Positions 27,946-35,515 of a stretch of 64,000 bases of DNA are shown here, in pieces. Origin of the DNA: Nocardia macrotermitis (lineage in GTDB: Bacteria; Actinomycetota; Actinomycetes; Mycobacteriales; Mycobacteriaceae); contig NZ_WEGK01000003.1 of the NCBI RefSeq assembly GCF_009604405.1, forward strand, positions 558,001 through 622,000. The letters run 5' to 3'. A program made the translations under genes and the position numbers. Each line of letters starts with the position of its first letter. Positions within the stretch are counted from its first letter, which is position 1. The notes below the pieces were generated by a model. It worked only from the letters and a program-made list of their open reading frames with translations. It did no database searches and was not told where the DNA came from.

Positions 27946-29361
27946 ATGGACGTCCCCGCAGCGTGCCCCCTGACTGAGCTGCCGCATCCGGCCGGACGGC
28001 TGCCGATACTCGGTGATCTGACCAGCGCGGACCCACGGCGACCCACCCAACACGAACTCGCCATGGCCCAGGCCGGTCTCGGCCCGATCTTCGAACGGAA
28101 GCTCCTGGGCACCCGCATCGTCATCGTCACCGGTGCCCAGCTCGCGGCGCAGTGTTGCGACGAAAACACCTGGGCCAGATGCCTTGCCGGGCCCGGCGAG
28201 GTCTTCCGGAAGATCGTTCCCGAGGGCCTGTTCACCATCCGCACGAGCAATCCCCTGTGGGGCCAGGCACGGCGCGTGCTGGGGCCCGGGTTCAGCCAGG
28301 GGGCGATGCGTAGCTATCACCAGGCTATGAACAGCGTCGCCGATGATCTGCTCACTGAATGGGGGAGTGTGGATGCTCGCCGGGTCGATGTGCATCAGGC
28401 CATGACCAATGCCACGCTCGAGGTTATCGGGCGGGCCGGTTTCTCCCGCCGCCTGGGCCTTCTCGGTGACGCCGACACCGACGGCAGCGACACGACCCGC
28501 TTCGTCGACGCTCTCGCCTCCATCCTCACCTGGGCCAGCGCCCAGAGCAACGATGTGCCTGTCCTCGGTACCTTCCGCGCGCTGGTCCGGACCCCGCATG
28601 CTCATACCCAGATCGCCATCGCCCGCCGGTTCGTCGACACCATGATCGCTGACCGGCGCAATAGCCAAAGTGCCAGCGGCGCAGATGATCTGCTCGGACT
28701 GATGCTCACCGTGCCCGACCCGGAGACCGGAGAATTATTACCCGACACCAACGTTCGTGACCAGGTGCTCACCTTCCTGGTCGCTGGCCACGAAACCACC
28801 GCGGCACTGTTGGAAACCACCCTGCACTACCTCGCCGAGCGCCCCGAGCTGCAAGACGAACTGCGCCAAGAGATCCACGGCCGCGGCAGCTTCGATTACG
28901 GGGCGGTGACCGGCATGCGGAAAGTTCGCAATGTCCTCAACGAAGTGCTGCGGCTGTGGCCGCCGGTCCCCGGATTCTTCCGCCTGGCCCGCACCGGCCA
29001 GACACTCGGCGGCTACCACGTACCCGCAGGGCAACCGGTCTTCGTCCTTGCCCTGGCCGCGCACCGCGACCCCGACGTGTGGGGCTCCCGCGCAAGTGAA
29101 TTCGATCCGACCAGGTTCGAACCCGCTGCGCTGCGGGAACACCCGGACCGTTGGTTCCATCCGTGGGGCACTGGCCCGCGCAGCTGTATCGGTATGGCTT
29201 TTGCTCTGCACGAAGCCACGTTGCTGCTGGCCCGGATTCTCGATGCGACCACTCTGTCCGCGCCGGAACCACTCGATATGCATGAGCGAGGAACCCTGCG
29301 CCCCAGTCCTTTTCGGATGACAGTCCGAGAGCGCGAGCGGAACGGGGTGAGATTGCCATGA
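27946..29361 (+). CDS. Cytochrome P450
   Basis: This 471-residue haem monooxygenase has the I-helix oxygen-activation motif AGHETT (280-285), the K-helix E-x-x-R at 333-336 (EVLR) and the haem loop WGTGPRSCIG with the thiolate Cys414; Trp407 replaces the usual Phe of F-x-x-G-x-R-x-C-x-G. The overall pattern (LGDLTSADPRRPTQHEL start, long N-terminus) is closer to the haem domain of CYP102-like enzymes than to typical actinobacterial CYP families. No reductase domain is fused and no ferredoxin is adjacent, so redox partners must come from elsewhere. Its stop overlaps the next gene's start (ATGA), so the two are probably co-translated. Substrate unknown. Confidence 0.93.
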   Translation: MDVPAACPLTELPHPAGRLPILGDLTSADPRRPTQHELAMAQAGLGPIFERKLLGTRIVIVTGAQLAAQCCDENTWARCLAGPGEVFRKIVPEGLFTIRTSNPLWGQARRVLGPGFSQGAMRSYHQAMNSVADDLLTEWGSVDARRVDVHQAMTNATLEVIGRAGFSRRLGLLGDADTDGSDTTRFVDALASILTWASAQSNDVPVLGTFRALVRTPHAHTQIAIARRFVDTMIADRRNSQSASGADDLLGLMLTVPDPETGELLPDTNVRDQVLTFLVAGHETTAALLETTLHYLAERPELQDELRQEIHGRGSFDYGAVTGMRKVRNVLNEVLRLWPPVPGFFRLARTGQTLGGYHVPAGQPVFVLALAAHRDPDVWGSRASEFDPTRFEPAALREHPDRWFHPWGTGPRSCIGMAFALHEATLLLARILDATTLSAPEPLDMHERGTLRPSPFRMTVRERERNGVRLP

Positions 29362-30386
29362 GCTGGTTCCTCATCGAGTCCCTGGCTCCGTCTTCCGGAC
29401 CGATGACCATCATCCTGCGTGATGGTGCGCCCCGAGACTGGACGTCACTACGGTCGCTGCACCGGCACGAATTCGTCGATGTCGATGAGCAGCTTCAATC
29501 GGTGCGCGAGAACAAGACTCGTATCCAGACCATCGTGCGCGCCCGCGGCGGCCGAACCAGATTGATCGAGATCGACCCGGTGCTGGGTCCGGAAGGTGAC
29601 ACCTACGGAATGCACCTGTGGATCGGACCCGACGCCGACGAGCCCATTGCGCATCGCCCCGCGTCGGCCATATCCTGGCACCTCGGCGACACCACCGTGC
29701 GCATGACCGAGGACCTCTGGCGAATGACCCTCACCCCGTGCGACACGAATACCCCCACCCCCAACACCCTCTCCGCAGCCGAATTCTTCCGCAAGCTGGT
29801 GCGTTTCGACGCGCTCGCCGGGCTTGCCGAACTGGCAACCTCTCCCGACCCGGCCGCAACCTGGTCCGGGTTCAGCGTGGTCCTGCACGACGACGGCCAT
29901 TTGATGAACTGGTACAACGTGGGCCGTGGCCGCCTCGACCAGCAGCAGACCGGGGTCCGCGGCCTGGCCGTTGACGTCACCGACACCACGCCTCCGTCCA
30001 TCAGCGCCATCGATGCTGTGACCTCCAATACCCGGCCCAACGCACGTAACGCGCAACTTGCGGACCCGGAAGCCCCCATTACCGCGCTGCTCGCCTGGAC
30101 ACCCGACCTTCCGATGCCGGTGCTTGCCCACTGGATCAGCCACGCGCCCAGTTGGATCGATTGGGAACGCGAAGGCGACCCGAGCACATTCCACCCCGAC
30201 GACACCGACACGATCCTCGCGACGTACACCAGGCTCGCTGGTACCGACGACACGATCACCGTTGACGTCAGAATTCGCGGCTTCACCGCCTCTGGATGGC
30301 AACCCATCACCATCACATCTCGCCGATACCCCGGCGACGTCGGCGATACCCTCCACATCATCCACATCACCAAGCAGGACCGATAA
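29358..30386 (+). CDS. PAS/GAF-like protein (paralogue B)
   Basis: The 342-residue product is the paralogue of the protein encoded at 25427-26500 (shared blocks listed there). It starts at ATG 29358 inside the last codons of the P450 gene. Predicted segments: an N-terminal alpha/beta domain to about residue 120, a middle domain with SGFSVVLHDDGHLMNWYNVG near 175-195, and a C-terminal PAS-like domain with WIDWEREGDPSTFHPDD near 260-276. No output domain is visible. Translational coupling suggests it supports or senses the P450 reaction; this is inference from arrangement only. Confidence 0.6.
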   Translation: MSWFLIESLAPSSGPMTIILRDGAPRDWTSLRSLHRHEFVDVDEQLQSVRENKTRIQTIVRARGGRTRLIEIDPVLGPEGDTYGMHLWIGPDADEPIAHRPASAISWHLGDTTVRMTEDLWRMTLTPCDTNTPTPNTLSAAEFFRKLVRFDALAGLAELATSPDPAATWSGFSVVLHDDGHLMNWYNVGRGRLDQQQTGVRGLAVDVTDTTPPSISAIDAVTSNTRPNARNAQLADPEAPITALLAWTPDLPMPVLAHWISHAPSWIDWEREGDPSTFHPDDTDTILATYTRLAGTDDTITVDVRIRGFTASGWQPITITSRRYPGDVGDTLHIIHITKQDR

Positions 30387-30496
30387 CACGCGAGGTGCTT
30401 CAGGAGCGGGCCAATCCGATCGAGCCGATCCAGTCCTCTGCGAGGAGGTCCGAGGCTCGCGGCGGCTTGCCATCTCGCGGGAACGCGACCAGATCG

Positions 30497-30928
30497 TCAT
30501 TCGCGTCGGAACATAAGCACTACGCCGGGACCGGTCGGGCTGAACCATATGTGGAGGGCGCCGAAGCTTCCTTCGCTCCCGGGGCCGAAGCTCATCGAGG
30601 ATGGATCGCCGGTGGGGTGCACCGTGATCATGTCGGCAGCTTCCACGGTTATCGTCACGGCCGGGTAAGAGAAGGCGGCCTCATCGAGTGGGACGGTCAC
30701 TGTTCCCGACACCGCCAAGAGGCAGTTGCCTTCGAAACAATCGGCAACGTCGGTGCTGGGTATGGCTGGGTGGAATGTCGATGCGGTCGTGGAGGTTGCC
30801 GCGGTTGCTGATGTGGAGGCGGCAGCGCTCGAGTGGGTAGCCGGCGAATGCGATCCCCGATTCGAGGTGGTGCAACCGGCCACGGCCAGGGTCAGGAATC
30901 CGGTAGCGGCGAGGGCGTGTATTGCCAT
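30497..30928 (-). CDS. Small secreted lipoprotein
   Basis: The 143-residue protein starts at ATG 30928 with a signal peptide ending in the lipobox LAVAGC (Cys at about residue 19), followed by a 45-residue Ser/Thr/Ala-rich linker and a globular domain of about 85 residues with two cysteines (DCFEGNC) that may form a disulfide. FSPTGPGVVLMFRRE ends the protein. Family not recognised; plausibly cell-envelope-attached. It is convergent with the P450/PAS pair and lies outside the conjugation operon. Confidence 0.6.
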   Translation of the reverse strand: MAIHALAATGFLTLAVAGCTTSNRGSHSPATHSSAAASTSATAATSTTASTFHPAIPSTDVADCFEGNCLLAVSGTVTVPLDEAAFSYPAVTITVEAADMITVHPTGDPSSMSFGPGSEGSFGALHIWFSPTGPGVVLMFRRE

Positions 30929-31208
30929 CGGCCACCCGTGTCGACGAGGCGGTGCCCATGGGAAGTTCGGCACTGTCGATCTCCTTCCATCGGTACCGCA
31001 CAACAACACCACCGATGTGGCGGGACCGGTCCCGCCGTTCACCCACACAACCCGTCGACGACCAGCCGACCCGGCGAAATGATCACGCTTTGTGCGGGGT
31101 TAGGACTATTCATGGATGAGCGTTTCTGGTGAGGTCCGGGCACTGCCGACACTTTGTCATGGGATCTCGTTTCATTTGCTATAGCGCCTTGCGGCACGGT
31201 GTGATCTG

Positions 31209-31256
31209 GGTTACCGTTGGCTAAACGTCCCGAGATCTTGGGATTGCCCGGTAACC
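31209..31256. promoter_or_regulatory. Nested inverted repeats
   Basis: GGTTACC (31209-31215) pairs with GGTAACC (31250-31256). Between them sits CCCGAGATCTTGGG (31229-31242), palindromic except for one mismatched base pair. Both dyads share nearly the same centre. The region is non-coding, 180-220 bases ahead of the first small gene on the plus strand, and follows 280 bases with no gene. It could be a regulator site, an oriT or another recombination/replication site. Confidence 0.4.
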
Positions 31257-31302
31257 GTTGACGGAACCGGATGACGGCCGAGCGGCATCAGGCCCTTTTC
31301 AC

Positions 31303-31314
31303 ATGTGGCCACAT
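31303..31314. promoter_or_regulatory. Perfect 12-bp palindrome ATGTGGCCACAT
   Basis: ATGTGGCCACAT is a perfect palindrome 119 bases ahead of the small gene at 31433 and 50 bases right of the nested inverted repeats. Its position fits an operator for an element-borne regulator such as the HTH protein at 31889. Nothing in the sequence proves use. Confidence 0.35.
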
Positions 31315-31432
31315 ACGGTTCATCTCGTGGTGACTGATGGTATATGCGGCTCGGCGTAACAGTTGCGATTCTTCGTTGGCGCTTGCTGGATGGCGGCTGC
31401 CTGATGAATTGCGCTGATGCGAGGAGGCTGCA

Positions 31433-31684
31433 ATGAATGCAATCTCATCGTGCCGGACCGTCGCGTCCCTTGAGGGTGGTCGGTCGCGGGAACGGCAGCA
31501 GGCGTATGTACTGCGGGATGAAGCGTTGAGTGAGCAGCTCGAGCGGGTGTACGACGAGGAGCTCGACGGCATGCTGCGGCTGCGGCGGTCGGTTCGGGGG
31601 CGTCGGCATTCTGATCGTCATCCCATCCGAGAATGGCGAAATATCGGCTTGCGTATGCATCGCCCTCGCGATGGTGACGTGTAG
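31433..31684 (+). CDS. Small basic hypothetical protein, 83 aa
   Basis: ATG 31433 has an excellent ribosome site (GAGGAGG, five bases upstream), the main argument that this is a gene. The first half looks genuine, with a charged helix LRDEALSEQLERVYDEELDGM (18-20 residue amphipathic stretch). The second half (RSVRGRRHSDRHPIREWRN onward) is Arg/His-rich. A second frame opens across the C-terminal half, so a frameshift cannot be excluded. Family unknown. It stands at the head of the conjugation region. Confidence 0.45.
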   Translation: MNAISSCRTVASLEGGRSRERQQAYVLRDEALSEQLERVYDEELDGMLRLRRSVRGRRHSDRHPIREWRNIGLRMHRPRDGDV

Positions 31685-31888
31685 GGAGGCCCTTCAGTTT
31701 CCGGTTGATCGCGTCGTGGGAATCGCGCTCCGGCAGTGTTTCGGCACTGACAAGCGTGTTTCTTGCAAGCGGAGCTGAATCGCTGATCGTTGTATGTGAA
31801 ATTCGGGCATTAGCCAGGTGGTCAGTTCTATTTCCCGACTATTTCTGTATGGGATACCTCTGGCTTTTTTGGGGATTGGAGGTGGGTG

Positions 31889-32137
31889 ATGATCGAGAGA
31901 TGCACTCGGTGCGGCACGTGTGACGGCGTGGATCGGGTCCTGAATATTCACCAGGTCAGTGCGCGGACGGGGGATTCGATCGACCGCATTCGTCATTTGC
32001 GGGTTGCGGGGCATGAGTTGTATTCGCAGGCGTGGAAGAGCGGGGATTCGCCGAATGCCCCGTTGCGTCTGGAGCAGTCGAAGGTGGAGGCGTGGGTTTC
32101 GGCGCGGCGGCAGGCCGGGTCTCGGGGGTTGTCGTGA
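31889..32137 (+). CDS. Excisionase/AlpA-like DNA-binding protein
   Basis: The 82-residue product has an N-terminal C-x2-C-x2-C cluster (CTRCGTCDG) and a helix-turn-helix resembling the MerR/excisionase fold (NIHQVSARTGDSIDRIRHLR, then a wing APLRLEQSKVEAWVSARR). ATG 31889 has GGAGG six bases upstream; a GTG three bases earlier is possible. It is followed within three bases by the cutinase start, so it is probably the first gene of the transfer operon and a candidate autoregulator of it. It is distinct from the excisionase-like protein at 22575. Confidence 0.65.
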   Translation: MIERCTRCGTCDGVDRVLNIHQVSARTGDSIDRIRHLRVAGHELYSQAWKSGDSPNAPLRLEQSKVEAWVSARRQAGSRGLS

Positions 32138-32139
32138 AT

Positions 32140-34137
32140 ATGGTTGCGGTGTCGGCGGATTCGCTGATCAGGGGTGTTCGGAGGCGTGGCTCCGGCGTGA
32201 AAAGCGTTGTGGTTCTTCTCGTTACGTTCGCGCTGGTCATGGTCGGGGTGGTTCCGGGAGTTGCGGCGGCGGACACGCGGAGTGGTGCCGAAGCGTCCGG
32301 TTGTCCTGCGGTGACCGGGGTGTTCGTGCGTGGGACCTGGGAGGACAGCGGCCAGAAGAACGAGACGGTTCCGGTGGGGCTGTTGGCTCCGGTGGCGACG
32401 CAGTTGGCGCAGCGGTTCGGTAGTCGGTTCGCGTTCCGGTTTCCTGCGTATCCGGCGGCGGCGTTCAACGGTACGGCGTATGGGGACAGCAAGGTTGCTG
32501 GTGTAGCGGCTACGCGGCGTGTGTTGCAGGACTTCGCTAAGCGTTGTCCGGCAACGAAATTCGTGATCGCTGGCTATAGCCAGGGTGGTGATGTGGCCGG
32601 TGATGTGGCCGCGTCGATCGGGTGTTCGGGAGATCCGGTGCCTGCAGATCGGGTGTTGGGGGTAGGGATCATTGCTGATCCGCATCGTGATCCGAAGTCG
32701 GGCAAGCTGGTTGGTCCGGCAGTGAACGGGACCGGGATCGGTGGTGCGCGGGCGGGCGGGTTCTGCAAGCTCGCGGCCGCGACGGCGGAAATCTGTGCGG
32801 ACGGAGATCTGTACTGCTCCACCGATATTGCCCAGCATCCGGTTCTCGGGGCACTCGGTCGGCTGCTGTCGCAGCCCACTCAGCAGTCCGACAAGCCCGA
32901 CACGAGCGGCGGTACCCCGGAGGATGGCACGTCAGCGGAGGTTCAGTCGCTGGTGGCTCCGGTCGGGGACATGCATCTCGACGCGGTCCCCGGGGCGGTG
33001 CAGCAGTTGGTTGCCCAGTTCGGTTCGGGGCACCCGGATTCGGCGCAGGTGACGCACAGCGTCGACAGTCTGACCGGAACGCTGCGATCACTGGCGAATC
33101 TGGCCGCGCGGACGGCGGGAAATCCGGATGCCCAGTCGCGGCTGGCGTCGGCTGCGCCGGGGACGTCGGATCGGCTTGCGGGTCAGGTGCTGAATGCGGC
33201 CTCGCATTCGGATCTGAAGGGCGCGTTGGATTCCTTGGCCGATATCGGATCCCAGGTCGCGGGAGTGGCCGCGGGCCGCAGTGGTGGGGATCTGGCCGGT
33301 GCGGTGAATCGGGTGTCCTCGGCGACCGCGCCGTTGTCGAGCTCGTTGTCGAATTCGCCTGCCGAGGTGTTGAATTCGGTGTCGCAGGTGTTGGGGGTGC
33401 TCAAGCCGTCGACGGTGGTCGATCAGGTCACGAATGTGGCGGAGAACGGGTTGCGGTTCGCGGCGAATGTGCCGCACGTGCTGGACGTGTTGAACCGGAT
33501 GATCGGGCTGATCGGCGATCCGAAGGTAGATGTGCCCGGCAAGGTCCGCGGGTTGCACGATCTGTGCGGACAGCTCAATACCGCGTTCGAGCCGCTGGTG
33601 AAGCTGGCCGCGAACGTGGATCTGCACACGATCTCTCACTTGATCGCGATGATCCCCGACACCAGCGGCACCGCGCAGATCGTCTCGATACTGGTGGATC
33701 TGTTGGGAAATCTGGACGTTCCCGCGCTGGCCGCTCAGGTGGGCCGGTTGCAGGAGAATCTGTGGAATCTGTTGCAGGCATTGACCACTGGTGCGAATCC
33801 GGCGGAGATCCTCACGCGTGCGGCGGATTTCGTTCCGACGCTGTTGGGGTTCGCCACGGTGGCGGTCAATACCTTGACCGGGGCTCCGAAGTCCGGTGAT
33901 CAGTCGGGTGGTCAGGATGTGTCGGGCGCGGCGAAGGCGGTGACCGACAAGCTGTCCGGGCAGGGCCTGGATTCGGCAAGTGAGCTGGCGTCCGAAGGGT
34001 TCAGTGCCGCATCGTTTTTCGCCAGCGGTGTGCACCAGGACTACGGCAAGTACGTGGTGGATGGGCAGGGCCGGACCGCGACGCAGTGGCTCACGGACTG
34101 GTTCGGCAACCGGATTCGTTCGCTGGGAGCGGCGTGA
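32140..34137 (+). CDS. Secreted cutinase with long C-terminal extension
   Basis: The 665-residue protein has a signal peptide (cleavage after about residue 44, VAAADT), then an alpha/beta-hydrolase cutinase domain (about 55-245) with nucleophile Ser147 in GYSQGG, an acid in ADGDLYC near 221-223 and His233 in AQHP. Four cysteines fit family disulfides. The remaining 420 residues are an Ala/Val/Leu/Asp-rich helical extension not found in ordinary cutinases. A GTG at 32134 overlapping the previous stop is an alternative start. It opens the transfer operon. I infer a role in breaching or passing the mycolate outer membrane, or in pore assembly. Confidence 0.85.
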   Translation: MVAVSADSLIRGVRRRGSGVKSVVVLLVTFALVMVGVVPGVAAADTRSGAEASGCPAVTGVFVRGTWEDSGQKNETVPVGLLAPVATQLAQRFGSRFAFRFPAYPAAAFNGTAYGDSKVAGVAATRRVLQDFAKRCPATKFVIAGYSQGGDVAGDVAASIGCSGDPVPADRVLGVGIIADPHRDPKSGKLVGPAVNGTGIGGARAGGFCKLAAATAEICADGDLYCSTDIAQHPVLGALGRLLSQPTQQSDKPDTSGGTPEDGTSAEVQSLVAPVGDMHLDAVPGAVQQLVAQFGSGHPDSAQVTHSVDSLTGTLRSLANLAARTAGNPDAQSRLASAAPGTSDRLAGQVLNAASHSDLKGALDSLADIGSQVAGVAAGRSGGDLAGAVNRVSSATAPLSSSLSNSPAEVLNSVSQVLGVLKPSTVVDQVTNVAENGLRFAANVPHVLDVLNRMIGLIGDPKVDVPGKVRGLHDLCGQLNTAFEPLVKLAANVDLHTISHLIAMIPDTSGTAQIVSILVDLLGNLDVPALAAQVGRLQENLWNLLQALTTGANPAEILTRAADFVPTLLGFATVAVNTLTGAPKSGDQSGGQDVSGAAKAVTDKLSGQGLDSASELASEGFSAASFFASGVHQDYGKYVVDGQGRTATQWLTDWFGNRIRSLGAA

Positions 34138-35336
34138 TGAGCGCCGGATGGGTTGTCGTGCCTGTCGCGGCATCGGTGGTGTTGGTGGTCACGGTGCTGG
34201 TGATGATGGGATCGGGCGACCGCACCCCGACGGATCCGGGGTGCCTGCCGGACCTGCCCCGAGTGAACCGGACGGACCCGGTCGCGTCGGGGGCGGTGGT
34301 GGTGCCGCTGCCGCAGGGCAGTTACACCGTGTCATCCCCGTTCGGTCCCCGAGCCGGTGGGTTTCATCGCGGCGTGGATCTCGCCGCGCCGCAGGGCACG
34401 CCGATCCTGGCGGCGACCGAGGGCGTGGTCGTCGCGGCGGGGCCTGCACAGGGATTCGGCAATTGGATCGTGCTGGATACGCAGCGTCCGGACGGTGTGA
34501 CCTCGACGGTGTACGGGCACATGTTCGCCGATGGTGTGCTGGTCCACGTCGGTGACCAGGTGCGCGCTCGACAGCAGATCGGGAAGGTCGGAGCGGCGGG
34601 CGAGGCGACCGGTGCGCACCTGCACTTCGAGGTCTGGCCCGGCGGACGGCTCCACAGCGGAGGCCACGCCATCGACCCCCTGTCGTGGCTGGCCAACTCC
34701 GCTACGGCCGGTGCGCAGTCGACCATCGAACCCGCCGCTGTGGTCAGCTCGCGAACTGCACGACGCCGGAATGCATTGGCCTCCAGCGGTTGTGATCCGA
34801 CGCCGGTGGCGAATGTGAGCGCAGATGGCAGCCTGCGGGCTGGCTCGGTGCCGCCGGAGTACGACCCGTGGATCCGTAAATCGGCGACGCAATGCCCGGA
34901 GTTGTCCGCGCCGATCCTGGCCGCGGAGTTGAAGCAGGAATCCGGATTCAACCGGTGGGCGCGGTCCCCGGCGGGGGCGTTGGGGCCCGCACAGTTTATG
35001 CCCGGTACCTGGGCGATGCACGGTATCAGCGCCGAGGGGAACGGGCCGCCGGATCCGTTCTCGATTCCCGACGCGGTGATGTCGCAGGGCAAATACGCGT
35101 GCGAGCTGATCAGCATCATGAAACACGCCCTGGCGGATGGTCGGGTGCACGGTGACCTGACGCAGCTGTGGTTGAGCGCGTACAACTGCGGCGCGGCGAA
35201 CACCCTGGCCCAAGGCGGAGTCTGCCAGAACAGCGAAACCCTCGCATACGTCCGCAATATCCCTGCCATGGCCGCCGCCTTCACGGCTGCGGGCCCGCAG
35301 CCCGACATTCGTGCCGAGTCAGGCGGAACCCGATGA
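34137..35336 (+). CDS. M23 peptidase and lytic transglycosylase
   Basis: The 399-residue protein is membrane-anchored by an N-terminal segment (VVVPVAASVVLVVTVLVMM, about 6-24). An LytM/M23 metallopeptidase domain follows, with zinc ligands His77 and Asp81 (GGFHRGVD) and the HLHFE motif at 161-165. Then comes a lysozyme-like SLT domain with catalytic Glu268 in KQESGFN and GALGPAQFMPGTW. It is the peptidoglycan-remodelling enzyme (VirB1-like) expected of a conjugation system. Its ATG shares a base with the cutinase stop (TGATG). The fusion of peptidase and transglycosylase is common in actinobacterial and Gram-positive transfer systems. Confidence 0.92.
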   Translation: MSAGWVVVPVAASVVLVVTVLVMMGSGDRTPTDPGCLPDLPRVNRTDPVASGAVVVPLPQGSYTVSSPFGPRAGGFHRGVDLAAPQGTPILAATEGVVVAAGPAQGFGNWIVLDTQRPDGVTSTVYGHMFADGVLVHVGDQVRARQQIGKVGAAGEATGAHLHFEVWPGGRLHSGGHAIDPLSWLANSATAGAQSTIEPAAVVSSRTARRRNALASSGCDPTPVANVSADGSLRAGSVPPEYDPWIRKSATQCPELSAPILAAELKQESGFNRWARSPAGALGPAQFMPGTWAMHGISAEGNGPPDPFSIPDAVMSQGKYACELISIMKHALADGRVHGDLTQLWLSAYNCGAANTLAQGGVCQNSETLAYVRNIPAMAAAFTAAGPQPDIRAESGGTR

Positions 35337-35515
35337 GCCACAGCATATTCAGCGCTTACACCGACGCACACGCAACTGCTCCAACGGGCAGCGGATACGG
35401 GACCGGTCAGGTCAGCAACGAACGAACCCTCCAGGGCGAGCGCGTACTGGGCATGGCGAATACGGCCGGGATCGACACAGCGGGGATGGGTCAGGCATTC
35501 GAAGGAGGTTGGTGA
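35333..35515 (+). CDS. Small hypothetical protein of the transfer operon
   Basis: A 60-residue frame starting ATG 35333 inside the previous stop (ATGA) and ending TGATG with the next start, so it is sealed into the operon by overlaps at both ends. The sequence is polar, rich in Gly, Ala and Thr (TAPTGSGYGTGQVSNERTLQ), without a membrane segment. No family recognised. Reality rests on the tight coupling. Confidence 0.55.
   Translation: MSHSIFSAYTDAHATAPTGSGYGTGQVSNERTLQGERVLGMANTAGIDTAGMGQAFEGGW

Noticed and set aside
24715..30386. cas genes beside the CRISPR array
   Set aside because: Every convincing gene around the array was checked by motif. The nuclease at 23926 is Mrr-like rather than Cas4-like (no cysteine cluster), and none resembles Cas1, Cas2, Cas3 or an effector subunit.
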